Below are positions 18,242 through 27,572 of a stretch of 64,000 nucleotides of DNA, in pieces. The DNA comes from Hyphomicrobium_A sp964622715. Lineage in GTDB: Bacteria > Pseudomonadota > Alphaproteobacteria > Rhizobiales > Hyphomicrobiaceae. Under the pieces are notes generated by a model. The model did no database searches. It worked only from the letters and a program-made list of their open reading frames with translations, and was not told the DNA's origin. Numbering within the stretch: position 1 is the stretch's first letter; the number at the start of each line of letters is the position of its first letter. The stretch covers positions 29,896 to 93,895 of the forward strand of contig CAZURR010000002.1 in assembly GCA_964622715.1 (NCBI GenBank), read 5' to 3'. The position numbers were made by a program, and so were the translations under genes.

Positions 18242-19768
18242 ATGGCGCTCTCGACAAAGTTGGAACTGAGGCAGGGCCAGCAGCTGGTGATGACACCCCA
18301 GCTGCAGCAGGCTATCCGTCTTTTGCAACTTTCAAACCTCGAACTGATGGAGTTCGTCGAATCCGAGTTAGAGCACAACCCGCTCCTGGAGCGCGATGAG
18401 AACGCCGAGGGCCCGGTACGCGCCGACGGTGAGCCGCCCGCGGAAGCGAAACTCGATGAACCAGCAGCACCCGCGGATGACAATTGGCTCGATCTTGGCA
18501 AGACCGCAGATCCTGATGGTGCATTTGATTCCGACGATGGGAACGTATTTGATGACGCAGCGCCCGCTGACGCAGGAGGTGACCAGACCGGTTCAGGTTG
18601 GGCCTCGCTGAGTCAACGTGCACAGGGATCGGATGGCGACGTCAACATCGAGGCCTTTGTCGCCAACGAAGTTTCGCTGCGCCAGCACTTGAGCGAGCAG
18701 CTTCCCCTCGTTCTCCACGAGGCCGCCGAAAGAATCATCGGTCAATACATGATCGACATGGTCGATGACGCCGGCTACCTGCCGGCTGATCTTGGCGTGC
18801 TCTGTGAAAAGCTCGGTGCCCCGCCTGACCTCGTGACGCGCGTACTCGCCAGCTTGCAGACACTCGATCCGCCCGGTGTTTTTGCACGCTCGCTTGCCGA
18901 ATGCCTCGCACTCCAGCTCAAAGACCAAAATCGCTATGATGCGGTGATCGGAAGTTTTCTGGAGAATCTGCATCTTCTCGCTAGCCACGATCTTTCCGGA
19001 CTGCGCAAAGCGGTCGGTGTGGAAATGGACGAGTTGGCCGAGATCATCGCGGAGGCTAGGCGGCTAAACCCGAAGCCGGGCCTGAAATTTGGCTCTGTCC
19101 AAGTGCAGCCCGTCGTGCCAGACGTGCACGTTCGCTCCGCGCCCAACGGCAGCTGGATTATCGAACTCAACAGCGACACGCTGCCCCGTGTGCTCGTCAA
19201 CCGAAGCTATCTGGTGCGCGTATCGAAGACGGCTTCGCACGACGACCGTAACTATCTCATCGACTGCCTGCAGACCGCCAATTGGCTGGTCAAAAGCCTC
19301 GATCAACGTGCGCGCACAATTCTCAAGGTTGCCGAGGAAATCGTGCGCCAGCAGGACGGCTTCTTCACCTACGGCATCCAGTACCTGCGACCGCTGAATC
19401 TTAAGACAGTCGCCGATGCCATTTCGATGCACGAGTCGACTGTGTCCCGCGTCACGTCCAATAAGTACATGGCCACGCCGCGCGGCATCTTTGAGTTGAA
19501 GTACTTCTTCACCTCGGCAATCGCCTCCGCCTGTGAGGGCGAGTCACACTCTTCTGAAGCTGTCCGGCATCGAATCAGGCAGATGATCGATGGCGAAACA
19601 CCAACAACCGTTCTCTCGGACGACAAGATTGTTGAAAAGCTCAAGACCGATGGAATCGACATCGCGCGGCGCACAGTGGCGAAATACCGCGAGGCAATGC
19701 GAATCCCCTCGTCCGTGCAGCGCCGTCGCGACAAACGCTTGTCGGAGCGCCTTGGGCGCCCATCCTAA
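18242..19768 (+). CDS. rpoN: RNA polymerase sigma-54 factor
   Basis: RpoN directs RNA polymerase to -24/-12 promoters that need an enhancer-binding ATPase. The Gln-rich region I (LELRQGQQLVMTPQLQQAIRLLQLSNLEL), the acidic region II (about 55-125), the core-binding and helix-turn-helix regions (MHESTVSRVTSNKYMATPRG) and the RpoN box ARRTVAKYRE at 475-484 are all intact in 508 aa. The gene follows lptB, the classic order in Proteobacteria. Confidence 0.97.
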   Translation: MALSTKLELRQGQQLVMTPQLQQAIRLLQLSNLELMEFVESELEHNPLLERDENAEGPVRADGEPPAEAKLDEPAAPADDNWLDLGKTADPDGAFDSDDGNVFDDAAPADAGGDQTGSGWASLSQRAQGSDGDVNIEAFVANEVSLRQHLSEQLPLVLHEAAERIIGQYMIDMVDDAGYLPADLGVLCEKLGAPPDLVTRVLASLQTLDPPGVFARSLAECLALQLKDQNRYDAVIGSFLENLHLLASHDLSGLRKAVGVEMDELAEIIAEARRLNPKPGLKFGSVQVQPVVPDVHVRSAPNGSWIIELNSDTLPRVLVNRSYLVRVSKTASHDDRNYLIDCLQTANWLVKSLDQRARTILKVAEEIVRQQDGFFTYGIQYLRPLNLKTVADAISMHESTVSRVTSNKYMATPRGIFELKYFFTSAIASACEGESHSSEAVRHRIRQMIDGETPTTVLSDDKIVEKLKTDGIDIARRTVAKYREAMRIPSSVQRRRDKRLSERLGRPS

Positions 19769-20338
19769 GCCAAGAATAGAGGGAGCACGCACTATTTGGG
19801 CTTGTTTGTCCCCTTGCGGTGCAATATTAGGGCCACCATCTTGGAATTTGGCGCTAGATTATCCGAATCCCGGCGCAGCAGCCTGGAGACGTAAAACGGG
19901 GGATTTCTTGCACCAACTGCTTGATTTACCTCAGTGGCGGCCTTGTTCTAGTGGAGTTTAGGGGGAAGGGTGCCTCATATCTTCAAGCGCGGGGACAGCG
20001 CTCTCCCGCCCAAAGACGTGCATCTGGCCTAACAGGCGGCACAGGCAGCACGACCATGGGAGCGCAGTAAGTTTAGCGTCAGCGAGTTTGTCAGGCTTTT
20101 CGACCTTTGGGCTGCCACTTTTTTGGTTTTTCACAGTGCCTCTAACGGTGATTTGAACGTTGCCTATCAGCACCCAAACGGGACTATCAGCTGGAATGGC
20201 ACCGGCTCACGCGCAGTAGGCAAAACCGACGGTGCAAATGCGGCAGTTACGGATTGAGGGAAGAGTTCCGAGCACCAGCCTTGTCGCTGGAGACATTTCA
20301 AGATCGGCAACTCTGTTAGACCGAGAGGGACGCGACTC
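19769..20338 (+). other. 570-bp interval between rpoN and ptsN with no convincing gene
   Basis: Many Proteobacteria carry the hibernation factor hpf/raiA here. I see no such domain in any frame. The minus-strand frame at 19958-20173 (71 codons) has no recognisable domain. The interval should hold the ptsN promoter. Confidence 0.6.
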
Positions 20339-20806
20339 ATGATGGATCTGCATGATCTGCTGACTCCCGATGGGATTATTGCGTCGCTCAAGGCGACGAG
20401 CAAGAAGGACACGTTGCAGGAACTTGCGGGGGTTGCAGCCCAAAAAACTGGGCTCGACGCGCGCGAGATCTTTAACACGCTCCTGCAGCGCGAACGCTTG
20501 GGCTCGACCGGTCTAGGTCGCGGGATCGCCATTCCCCATGTGAAGCTCAGCACGCTTCATGGAATCATCTGTCTCTTTGCGCGGTTGGAAGAGCCGATCG
20601 AGTATGAATCCCTTGATGGCGAACCGGTCGATCTCGTGTTCATGCTACTCGCACCAGAGAACGCGAGCGGCGATCACTTAAAGGCACTGGCGCGCATCTC
20701 GCGCTTGGTACGCGAACCTTTGATCCTCGATGAGTTGCGTAACGCGCCCGACGCTGCCGCGCTACACTCCGCGCTGACCGTGATCATGCCTTCGCACGCA
20801 GCTTAA
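20339..20806 (+). CDS. ptsN: Nitrogen-PTS EIIA component
   Basis: EIIA-Ntr is the terminal phosphoacceptor of the regulatory nitrogen phosphotransferase system, controlling potassium transport and other processes rather than sugar uptake. The 155-residue protein has the active-site histidine in GRGIAIPHVKL (His67), the preceding RERLGSTGLG and the later LVFMLLAPENASGDHLKALARISRL. Two adjacent ATG codons are possible starts. It follows rpoN in the usual order, after an unusually long interval. Confidence 0.95.
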   Translation: MMDLHDLLTPDGIIASLKATSKKDTLQELAGVAAQKTGLDAREIFNTLLQRERLGSTGLGRGIAIPHVKLSTLHGIICLFARLEEPIEYESLDGEPVDLVFMLLAPENASGDHLKALARISRLVREPLILDELRNAPDAAALHSALTVIMPSHAA

Positions 20807-20813
20807 GCCTTTC

Positions 20814-21647
20814 TTACAAGGTAGCTGCCGGAGCGGGGCAACCGCCCGTGTCGCCAAAAGCGAGCATGGCTCCAAGCGCAATGCCCCCCACAATGATGCG
20901 CCACCACCCGAACAGCGCGAAACCGTGGCGGCTCACGTAGTTGAGCAGATGACGCACGACGAACACGGCAGCAATGAAGGCCGTGACGAAACCTATCGCG
21001 ATGTTTGCGACGTCTGTGGGCTGCAGGATGGACCAGTTCTTATAGAGGTCGTAGGCAAACGCCCCTGTCATAGTCGGCATGGCGAGAAAGAATGTGAACT
21101 CGGCAGCCGAACGCTTGTCAGTGCCCATCATCATCGCACCGACAATGGTTGCACCTGATCGCGAGACTCCCGGGATCAGCGCCAGGCATTGAAAGAGGCC
21201 GATCTTGAAGCAGAGCGCCGGCGGATAGGTCATTACTTCGGTGTAGCGCACGTCGAAGTTTAATCGGTCGACGATGAGCAGGATGACGCCCCCGATAATG
21301 AGCATTGAGGCTATGAGCACGGGCGTTTCGAATAGGACGCCCTTGATGAAGTCGTGGGCACTGGCCCCCAAGACGGCGGCAGGCAGGAAGGCCAGCAAGA
21401 TGCCAATGACGAAGCGGCGCGCACCAGGATCATGGGGAAGCGCAACCGCAATCCGCGTCAGCTTGACGGCATAGACGCTCAAGATCGCCAAAATTGCGCC
21501 GAGCTGGATCAGCACCTCGAAGGTCTTGCCGGGCGTGCAGATATCGAGGAAATGCTCTGTGAGCAGCAAGTGCCCGGTCGACGAAACGGGCAGGAACTCG
21601 GTCACGCCTTCAATGAGGCCGAGCAGGATTATTTGCCAGGTCGGCAT
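20814..21647 (-). CDS. uppP: Undecaprenyl-diphosphatase
   Basis: UppP (BacA) recycles the lipid carrier for peptidoglycan and other envelope polymers by dephosphorylating undecaprenyl diphosphate. The family signatures EGVTEFLPVSSTGHLLL near the N-terminus and PGVSRSGATI in the middle are present, with about eight hydrophobic segments across 277 aa. It sits convergent to ptsN, with seven bases between the stops. Confidence 0.96.
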   Translation of the reverse strand: MPTWQIILLGLIEGVTEFLPVSSTGHLLLTEHFLDICTPGKTFEVLIQLGAILAILSVYAVKLTRIAVALPHDPGARRFVIGILLAFLPAAVLGASAHDFIKGVLFETPVLIASMLIIGGVILLIVDRLNFDVRYTEVMTYPPALCFKIGLFQCLALIPGVSRSGATIVGAMMMGTDKRSAAEFTFFLAMPTMTGAFAYDLYKNWSILQPTDVANIAIGFVTAFIAAVFVVRHLLNYVSRHGFALFGWWRIIVGGIALGAMLAFGDTGGCPAPAATL

Positions 21648-21871
21648 TGGCGTTCTCTATGTTCCTGGTATTTCGGTTGGATGGGTTACCGGGCAGACTG
21701 CGATGCTTAGCAGGATTTTGTCGCACTTTGTGCTACATCCGCGCAACACGGGGCAAGCGTCATTGCATTGGCTTCCAGGAGGCCATCTTGACGAATCACC
21801 AGTTGGCCCACGTGCTGAGCCCGAAAATGCAATTTGACGTAGGGAATTGAGCGGGGAATCCCGGTCCAGAT

Positions 21872-22567
21872 ATGCACAAGCTCATCCACTTTCAGCTCTG
21901 TCCATTCTCGCGGGCCATCCGCATCGCGATGGCTGAGCTTGGGCTTGAGATCGAGCTTGCCGTCGAGCACCCATGGGAATGGCAGCCGGCATTTCTCGAA
22001 CTGAACCCGGCCGGCGAGCTTCCCGTACTTCAGATTGAGGGCGGCCCGGCTCTGTGTGGCGCCTACGCAATCTCCGAGTACCTTTCCGAGGAGATCGCGG
22101 AAAGCCAACCTGAGCGCAGCACCGTCCCGCTGTTTCCAGGAAACCGCGACGAGCGGGCTGAAGTCCGCCGCCTGGCGGACTGGTTCAATGGCAAGTTCAA
22201 TCGCGAAGTCACGCACGAACTCTTGAATGAAAAGGTTTATGCTCGCTATTCTCCTGGCGCTTTCGCGACACCCAACGCCGAAATCCTCCGCGCCATTCGC
22301 ACCAACCTGCGTTACCATATGAGCTACGTAAACCATTTGGCGCATCAGCGAAGCTGGCTCGCGGGCGATGAACTGTCGTTTGCCGACTTTGCAGCGGCTG
22401 CACAGCTTTCGTCAGCCGACTATCTGGGCGAGGTGCCTTGGGAGGAGTTTGGCGTGGCGAAAGTCTGGTATGCGCGCATCAAGTCGCGACGCGCATTTCG
22501 CACGATCCTGATCGACCGCATACCTGGCATCTGGCCGCCGGCGCACTATGCCGATCTTGATTTCTGA
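21872..22567 (+). CDS. fzlA: FtsZ-binding GST-fold division protein FzlA
   Basis: This 231-residue protein has an N-terminal thioredoxin-like GST domain (LIHFQLCPFSRAIRIAMAELGL, NPAGELPVLQ) and an alpha-helical C-terminal domain. The C-terminal stretch LSFADFAAAAQLSSADYLGEVPW and the end PAHYADLDF match FzlA, the GST-fold protein that binds FtsZ and helps activate septal wall synthesis in Caulobacter. A catalytic glutathione transferase is the alternative. Its 3' end lies 22 bases before the queG start, so it probably heads an operon. Confidence 0.8.
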   Translation: MHKLIHFQLCPFSRAIRIAMAELGLEIELAVEHPWEWQPAFLELNPAGELPVLQIEGGPALCGAYAISEYLSEEIAESQPERSTVPLFPGNRDERAEVRRLADWFNGKFNREVTHELLNEKVYARYSPGAFATPNAEILRAIRTNLRYHMSYVNHLAHQRSWLAGDELSFADFAAAAQLSSADYLGEVPWEEFGVAKVWYARIKSRRAFRTILIDRIPGIWPPAHYADLDF

Positions 22568-22589
22568 TAGCGGCATTAGAGGACCAACC

Positions 22590-23714
22590 GTGACCGCCGA
22601 CGTCAAAGAAATGCTCGTCCGCCAAGCAAAGGCTTTGGGATTTGATGCCGTCCGCGTCACGACACCAGACGCCATCGCAGACGCCGGGCGTCACCTCATG
22701 GAATTCCTAGGCTCTGGTCGCCACGGGGACATGGCATGGATGGAAACGACCGCAGAGCGGCGGCGCGATCCGTCCGCCCTCTGGCCTGACGCGCGCTCGG
22801 TTGTCATGCTGGCCATGAGCTATGCGCCGGCAGGAGACCCGCTCGCCGCGCTCGCTGACCCAACGCGCGGAGCTATCTCGGTCTATGCGCAAGGTATAGA
22901 CTACCACGACATCCTCAAGTCGAAGCTTAAGTCGCTCGCTGCAAGCCTGGCCGCCAAAAGTGGCGCGGGAGTCAAGGTCTTCGTCGACACCGCACCCATA
23001 ATGGAAAAGCCGTTGGCCGCCGCAGCTGGGGTCGGCTGGCAAGGCAAGCACACCAACCTGGTCTCGCGCGAGCATGGCTCTTGGCTCTTTCTGGGCGCCG
23101 TCCTCACGACCGCAGAGCTTTCGCCCGATCAATCGGAGATCGATCTTTGCGGCAGTTGCCGGCGCTGCCTGGACGTCTGCCCAACGGCGGCATTCCCCGC
23201 CCCGTACGTGTTGGACGCGCGCCGCTGCCTCGCCTATCTTAGCATCGAGCACAAAGGGCACATTCCCGAAGAATTTCGCAAGCCCATGGGCAATCGCATA
23301 TTTGGCTGCGATGATTGCCTTGCGGTTTGTCCGTGGAACAAGTTCGCAGCATCCGCACGCGAGGCGCGATTTCATGCGCGTACCGAAACGGACAACCCTC
23401 CGCTCGCCGATTTGCTCACCCTTGACGACCGCGCCTTTCGTAGCCGCTTCAAAGGCACGCCCATCAAGCGCACGGGACGCGATCGTTTCGTGAGAAATGT
23501 GCTGATTGCCGCTAGCAATTCTGGCGATACGAGTCTGCTGCCAAAGGTGGAAGCACTTCTTGATGACGACTCACCACTGGTGCGCGCAATGGCCGTGTGG
23601 GCCTTGCGCCAACTGACGTTGGAAGACGTGGGAGAGCCGCTCAAGCACCGCCATTTGGCACGTGAAGGGGATGCAAACGTACGCGCGGAATGGCAGGCCG
23701 CCTCTGCGCCATGA
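22590..23714 (+). CDS. queG: Epoxyqueuosine reductase
   Basis: QueG carries out the last step of queuosine synthesis, reducing epoxyqueuosine in tRNA with cobalamin and two [4Fe-4S] clusters. The clusters are marked by CGSCRRCLDVCPTAAFP and CDDCLAVCPWNKF, and the cobalamin-dependent domain by SYAPAG and VDTAPIMEKPLAAAAGVGWQGKHTN. GTG 22590 with an upstream AGAGGA is preferred over ATG 22548, which overlaps fzlA. A HEAT-like C-terminal segment is present. The stop overlaps the next ATG (ATGA). Confidence 0.95.
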   Translation: MTADVKEMLVRQAKALGFDAVRVTTPDAIADAGRHLMEFLGSGRHGDMAWMETTAERRRDPSALWPDARSVVMLAMSYAPAGDPLAALADPTRGAISVYAQGIDYHDILKSKLKSLAASLAAKSGAGVKVFVDTAPIMEKPLAAAAGVGWQGKHTNLVSREHGSWLFLGAVLTTAELSPDQSEIDLCGSCRRCLDVCPTAAFPAPYVLDARRCLAYLSIEHKGHIPEEFRKPMGNRIFGCDDCLAVCPWNKFAASAREARFHARTETDNPPLADLLTLDDRAFRSRFKGTPIKRTGRDRFVRNVLIAASNSGDTSLLPKVEALLDDDSPLVRAMAVWALRQLTLEDVGEPLKHRHLAREGDANVRAEWQAASAP

Positions 23715-24580
23715 CGCATCTATTCTGTTTCGGCCTCGGCTACAGCGCGTTGCGCCTTGCCCGAATTACTTCTGCCCAGGGATGGACTGTCAGCGGTACT
23801 GCGCGCACGACCAAAGGCGCTGAAAGAATTGCGGCGGAGGGGTTCTATCCGTTCGTATTCGATGGTCAAACGCCTGAACCGGGCATCGGCGACGCGCTAG
23901 CTTCGACGACACATGTCCTCATCTCGGCACCGCCCGGAGAGGACGGCGATCCTGTCCTACGCCACCATGCTGGCGACCTGCAGGCCGCATCATCGCTTGC
24001 CTGGATTGGCTATCTGTCAACCGTCGGTGTCTACGGCGACCACCAGGGCGATTGGGTGGATGAGACGAGTGAGATACGGCCCACGTCGCAGCGGAGCCAG
24101 AGGCGCCTTGCTGCCGAGGACGCCTGGAGAGCCTTCGGCTCGCAGACAGGCCGGCGCGTTCAAATATTCCGCCTTTCAGGAATCTATGGGCCTGGGCGCA
24201 GCGCCATTGATCGTCTGCAGGAGGGAACAGCACGGCGTATCGTCAAACCAGGCCAGGTATTCAATCGCATCCACGTCGCCGACATCGCGACCACGTTGAG
24301 CGCGGCCATCGCAGGCAAGGGCTCACAGCAAATCTACAACGTGACCGACGATGAGCCTGCACCGCCACAAGACGTAATAGCGTTTGCCGCCGAGCTATTG
24401 CAGACGACTCCGCCACCCGAGGTTGCCTTTAAGAACGCTGAGCTTTCGCCTATGGCGGCAAGCTTCTATGCCGACAACAAGCGCGTTAGCAACGCGCGGC
24501 TGCGCGAGGATCTCGGCGTGCACCTCAATTTCCCGAGCTATCGCGAGGGGTTGGCCGCGATCGCGGCGCGCAAGCCCTGA
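23711..24580 (+). CDS. SDR-type NAD(P)-binding protein (YeeZ-like)
   Basis: This 289-residue protein is an atypical SDR. The N-terminal Rossmann motif is FCFGLGYSALRLARI; YLSTVGVYGDHQGDWVDE matches the catalytic Ser/Thr-Tyr region of nucleotide-sugar-epimerase-like proteins. It resembles the uncharacterised YeeZ group. ATG 23711 overlaps the queG stop (ATGA), so fzlA, queG and this gene are likely one transcription unit. The substrate is unknown. Confidence 0.82.
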   Translation: MTHLFCFGLGYSALRLARITSAQGWTVSGTARTTKGAERIAAEGFYPFVFDGQTPEPGIGDALASTTHVLISAPPGEDGDPVLRHHAGDLQAASSLAWIGYLSTVGVYGDHQGDWVDETSEIRPTSQRSQRRLAAEDAWRAFGSQTGRRVQIFRLSGIYGPGRSAIDRLQEGTARRIVKPGQVFNRIHVADIATTLSAAIAGKGSQQIYNVTDDEPAPPQDVIAFAAELLQTTPPPEVAFKNAELSPMAASFYADNKRVSNARLREDLGVHLNFPSYREGLAAIAARKP

Positions 24581-24734
24581 AATATCTTGCTTAATTCCGA
24601 TTTACAGGGCCGTTCAGGCGCCGTTCAACCAACCTTCGCTTTATTGGTCGCATCCCGTCGAGCATGTCGCTGCCCAGTTCATCGGCCGGCCTGGCAAGCT
24701 CACAGCACCGAAGCGATGGCCTTGCGAGGATACG

Positions 24735-26116
24735 ATGCAAGTTACAGTGGTAAGTCTAGTGCGCACCTTGGTTCTTGCGGCTGCGATGGGCGCCATGATT
24801 CTCAGTGCTGCACCCGCCGCCGCCGGTGACAATGCCGCGCACAGTCTTGCTGACAAATTCTCGCGCGCCGCCGAAGACGCTGAACGCAAGCAAGCTGCGA
24901 AGAAGGCCCAAACAGAACGCGCGCGCGCCGCAGAACGTGCTTTGCAGCAGCGCCGCAAAGCACAAGCCCGGCAAAAGGCCTATGAGGAAGACATGTTGGC
25001 CCGCGCCCGCGCCGAGGCCGCGGCACGTCGGGTGAAAGAAAAGCGTCTTGCCGAAGAGCGTGCTCGCGCCAAGGAACAGCAGCGCAAGGCGGAGGCCGCG
25101 CGTCTTGCTAAAGAGGCCGAAGANNNNNNNNNNNNNNNNNNNNNNNNNNNNNNNNNNNNNNNNNNNNNNNNNNNNNNNNNNNNNNNNNNNNNNNNNNNNN
25201 NNNNNNNNNNNNNNNNNNNNNNNAGGCGGAATCCGTCCGTCTTGCTAACGAAGCTGAGGAAAAACGGTTGGCCGAAGAGCGGCACGAGGCAGAAACTGCG
25301 CGTCTTGCCAAGGAGGCCCAGCAAGAACGGCTGGCTGAACAGCAGCGCAAGGCCGCAAGAACCCGGGCCGTGCTTGAGGCCCTACGCGCGGAACAGGCAC
25401 GCCGCGTCGTGCGCAAGTTCCAGCGCGCTCGCGAACAGCGCATCCGCGAAGCTGCCGCAAATAAGAAGAATGGCCTGGGCGGCCCACGCCCGCCCATTGC
25501 TGAGGTCGACAATCCGCAGTATCGAAAAAAGACAGACCTGAACCCACCCGTTGCTGAATTGCATGAGAAGCGGCCAGATGAGGCAGGCCACCTCATTGCA
25601 ACAAAATATCCGACCCGCGTCACCGTCCTGTTGATCACAGAGCCACATGGTCGCGGCAGTCGGCGCTATAAGAAAGCGGCTCATCCTGTCCTGTGCGTCG
25701 GCAAGCGCTGCTACATCAGCTCAGGCGCCCAGGACACGGCCTACGCAATGTCACGCCCCCGTGCGCTCGGCCCGCGCAACTCCCTCGGCCGGCGAGCAGG
25801 TCCCTGCAACAGGAAGCTTGTTTGCGCATTTCGTGGCGTCACGCTGGATCGCAATCCGTCCTATATCCAGCCAATCGACATGGGGCTGCTGCGTCACGGC
25901 CGGCGTGACATACGCAAGGCGGAGCCCGACCGCACCTGCACCGCGGCCCACGGCTCCCTGCATTGCGCTTCTGTCATCATCGGCCACCACTATCGGGCCT
26001 GGATCGTGCCAGAGGCCGTCGCAGAAGCGGCTGGGCCCGAAGCGCTGGAAGACGCCCTCAAGAATGGGCTGACGACAACCCGTTCCGCGCGCTTAGTGAG
26101 TGGCAGGGCGCCCTAA
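24735..26116 (+). CDS. Secreted coiled-coil protein with C-terminal cysteine domain (interrupted by gap)
   Basis: ATG 24735, preceded by GAGGA, starts a signal peptide (LVRTLVLAAAMGAMILSAAPAAAG). A long Lys/Glu/Ala/Arg heptad region follows, with near-repeats such as EAARLAKEAE, SVRLANEAEEKRLAEE and TARLAKEAQQERLAEQ, typical of a continuous coiled coil. The 100-N gap at 25124-25223 lies inside this region and the frame differs by an unknown length across it, so the repeat number is not known. After the coil, a domain from about 25560 carries six cysteines in three pairs (VLCVGKRCY, GPCNRKLVC, RTCTAAHGSLHC). I recognise no family. The end is convergent with and overlaps the next gene by four bases. 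Confidence 0.75.
25124..25223. other. Assembly gap of 100 N inside a coiled-coil coding repeat
   Basis: Placeholder gap. Flanking sequences encode the same type of repeat but share no exact overlap, so bases are missing. The repetitive coding sequence is the likely reason for the break. The reading frame shifts across the gap, so the true gap length is not 100 as written. Confidence 0.9.
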
Positions 26117-27498
26117 TAAACTGTCGTGACAAGGTAGCCGATCCGCCCCATCGCCGCCTGGCGAACGCGCTCCAGGTGCTCGAACACCTCACGCGCATGC
26201 ATCGGCCGGCCGTAGCGGTCGATACTTTGTTGCTCCAGCGCCCGAAGATCGGCGAGCAGCGGCTCGGCTGTCTTGTGCAGCATAGTAACCGCCTGGATCG
26301 TGCTCCGCCACATGTTGGGCGGTACCTCGGGAAACACTTCGGCAATCAGGGCTTTGGTCCGATCGGACAAACGACTGGAGAGACGGCCGAAGATGCCAAT
26401 GAGGCGAATGGAAAAATCCTCGTGAAACCTAAAACCGTACTGATCCATCCATTCGAACAGCTTGTCCATCAGCAAATCTTGTAGCCGCAAACGCGATGTC
26501 ACTCGATAGTCCCGCCATTCGGCCACGAGATCGAAGTGTGGCTCCAGCTCGATGTCGGCCGGTGCAAATGTTTCTTTCGTTCGAACGCCGATGCGCTCGA
26601 TAAAGTCGCGATTCTTCATGTCGAAGCGGGTCGTGAACGTTGGCAGCATAACCTTGCCTTTGCTTGCGAGGTCGAACGCTTGGCGCACGAGCTTTGAGCA
26701 AAAGAGCTCTTTGTAGCCGGTGAGCTTCATGGAAAAGTCGTACCAAATGCGACGGCCGCCACGCTCACGCGAGCGCTTTACGACATCGTGAATTTCTGCC
26801 GCGGCCAGCCGCGCAAACGCTGCATTGCTGTGGCGGAAGATTACGCAGCGCCCCACACCATGGTGCAGCGCGTCGTCCAGCGAGCTGATGGTCGCGCCTT
26901 TCTCGATCAGACTTTCAACCACCCACAGTTTGCCGTCCTCATCCATGTGGATGATAGCGATGTGGCTGAACTGGGAATCGACATCGCCGATGCGCGCGAT
27001 CGCAGCGCTATTGTGGTGCATGCCGCGCATCAGCAGAAGATCACCCGCCTGAAACGGGACGTCTTCGCCTGTACCGAAAGCAGGATTGACCAGCGTGTTA
27101 AGTTTCGTTCCGCGAAAAGCGCGCTCCGTTTTCTCGTCGGGCGCTAGCTGCGTGTACCCGCAGTTCAGCTCGCCCAATACGTCTGTCGCATAGCGCGCGA
27201 CGCGAAAGACGTTGCGTACGGCCGCTTGCGCCCCGAGCGACATGAAACCGCGCTTGTACCACTCCGTGATTTGCTCATGCAGCCCAATGCGTAGTTCGAA
27301 GATGGCGCGCATGAGCTCAGGCGCGGACTTGGCTAGCTCGTGGACGTCATAGCGGTCAAAATTCACGTCATAGAGAACGTCGTAGACTTGGCCGAGATTA
27401 GCTCCCAGCTCCTCAGCACTGCTGACTCGACGCAAAGCTAACGTCTCGATTGCAGCCAAGTCCGCTGCAAGATTGGCACGGGGCGCGTTATCCTGCAT
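26113..27498 (-). CDS. YiiX/YebB-like permuted NlpC/P60 papain-fold protein
   Basis: The centre of this 461-residue protein has the order expected of permuted papain-fold (YiiX-like) proteins: FQAGDLLLMRG, then SHIAIIHM with His179, WVVESLIEKGA with Glu195, and later KELFCSKLVRQAFD with Cys267. Those three residues are plausible catalytic positions. The N-terminal 140 and C-terminal 150 residues are helical extensions with no family I can name. No signal peptide is seen, so a cytosolic location is likely. Substrate unknown; such folds act as peptidases, amidases or acyltransferases. Confidence 0.7.
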   Translation of the reverse strand: MQDNAPRANLAADLAAIETLALRRVSSAEELGANLGQVYDVLYDVNFDRYDVHELAKSAPELMRAIFELRIGLHEQITEWYKRGFMSLGAQAAVRNVFRVARYATDVLGELNCGYTQLAPDEKTERAFRGTKLNTLVNPAFGTGEDVPFQAGDLLLMRGMHHNSAAIARIGDVDSQFSHIAIIHMDEDGKLWVVESLIEKGATISSLDDALHHGVGRCVIFRHSNAAFARLAAAEIHDVVKRSRERGGRRIWYDFSMKLTGYKELFCSKLVRQAFDLASKGKVMLPTFTTRFDMKNRDFIERIGVRTKETFAPADIELEPHFDLVAEWRDYRVTSRLRLQDLLMDKLFEWMDQYGFRFHEDFSIRLIGIFGRLSSRLSDRTKALIAEVFPEVPPNMWRSTIQAVTMLHKTAEPLLADLRALEQQSIDRYGRPMHAREVFEHLERVRQAAMGRIGYLVTTVY

Positions 27499-27572
27499 CG
27501 CTTCCCTCCCCTTGTCTCCTCGGCCCGATCAGCAATGCGGAACTCGTTCGTCGGCCCTTTGTTGGTGGCTGA

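Noticed and set aside
19958..20173. 71-codon minus-strand frame in the rpoN-ptsN interval
   Set aside because: No domain, signal peptide or clear ribosome-binding site; not an hpf remnant.
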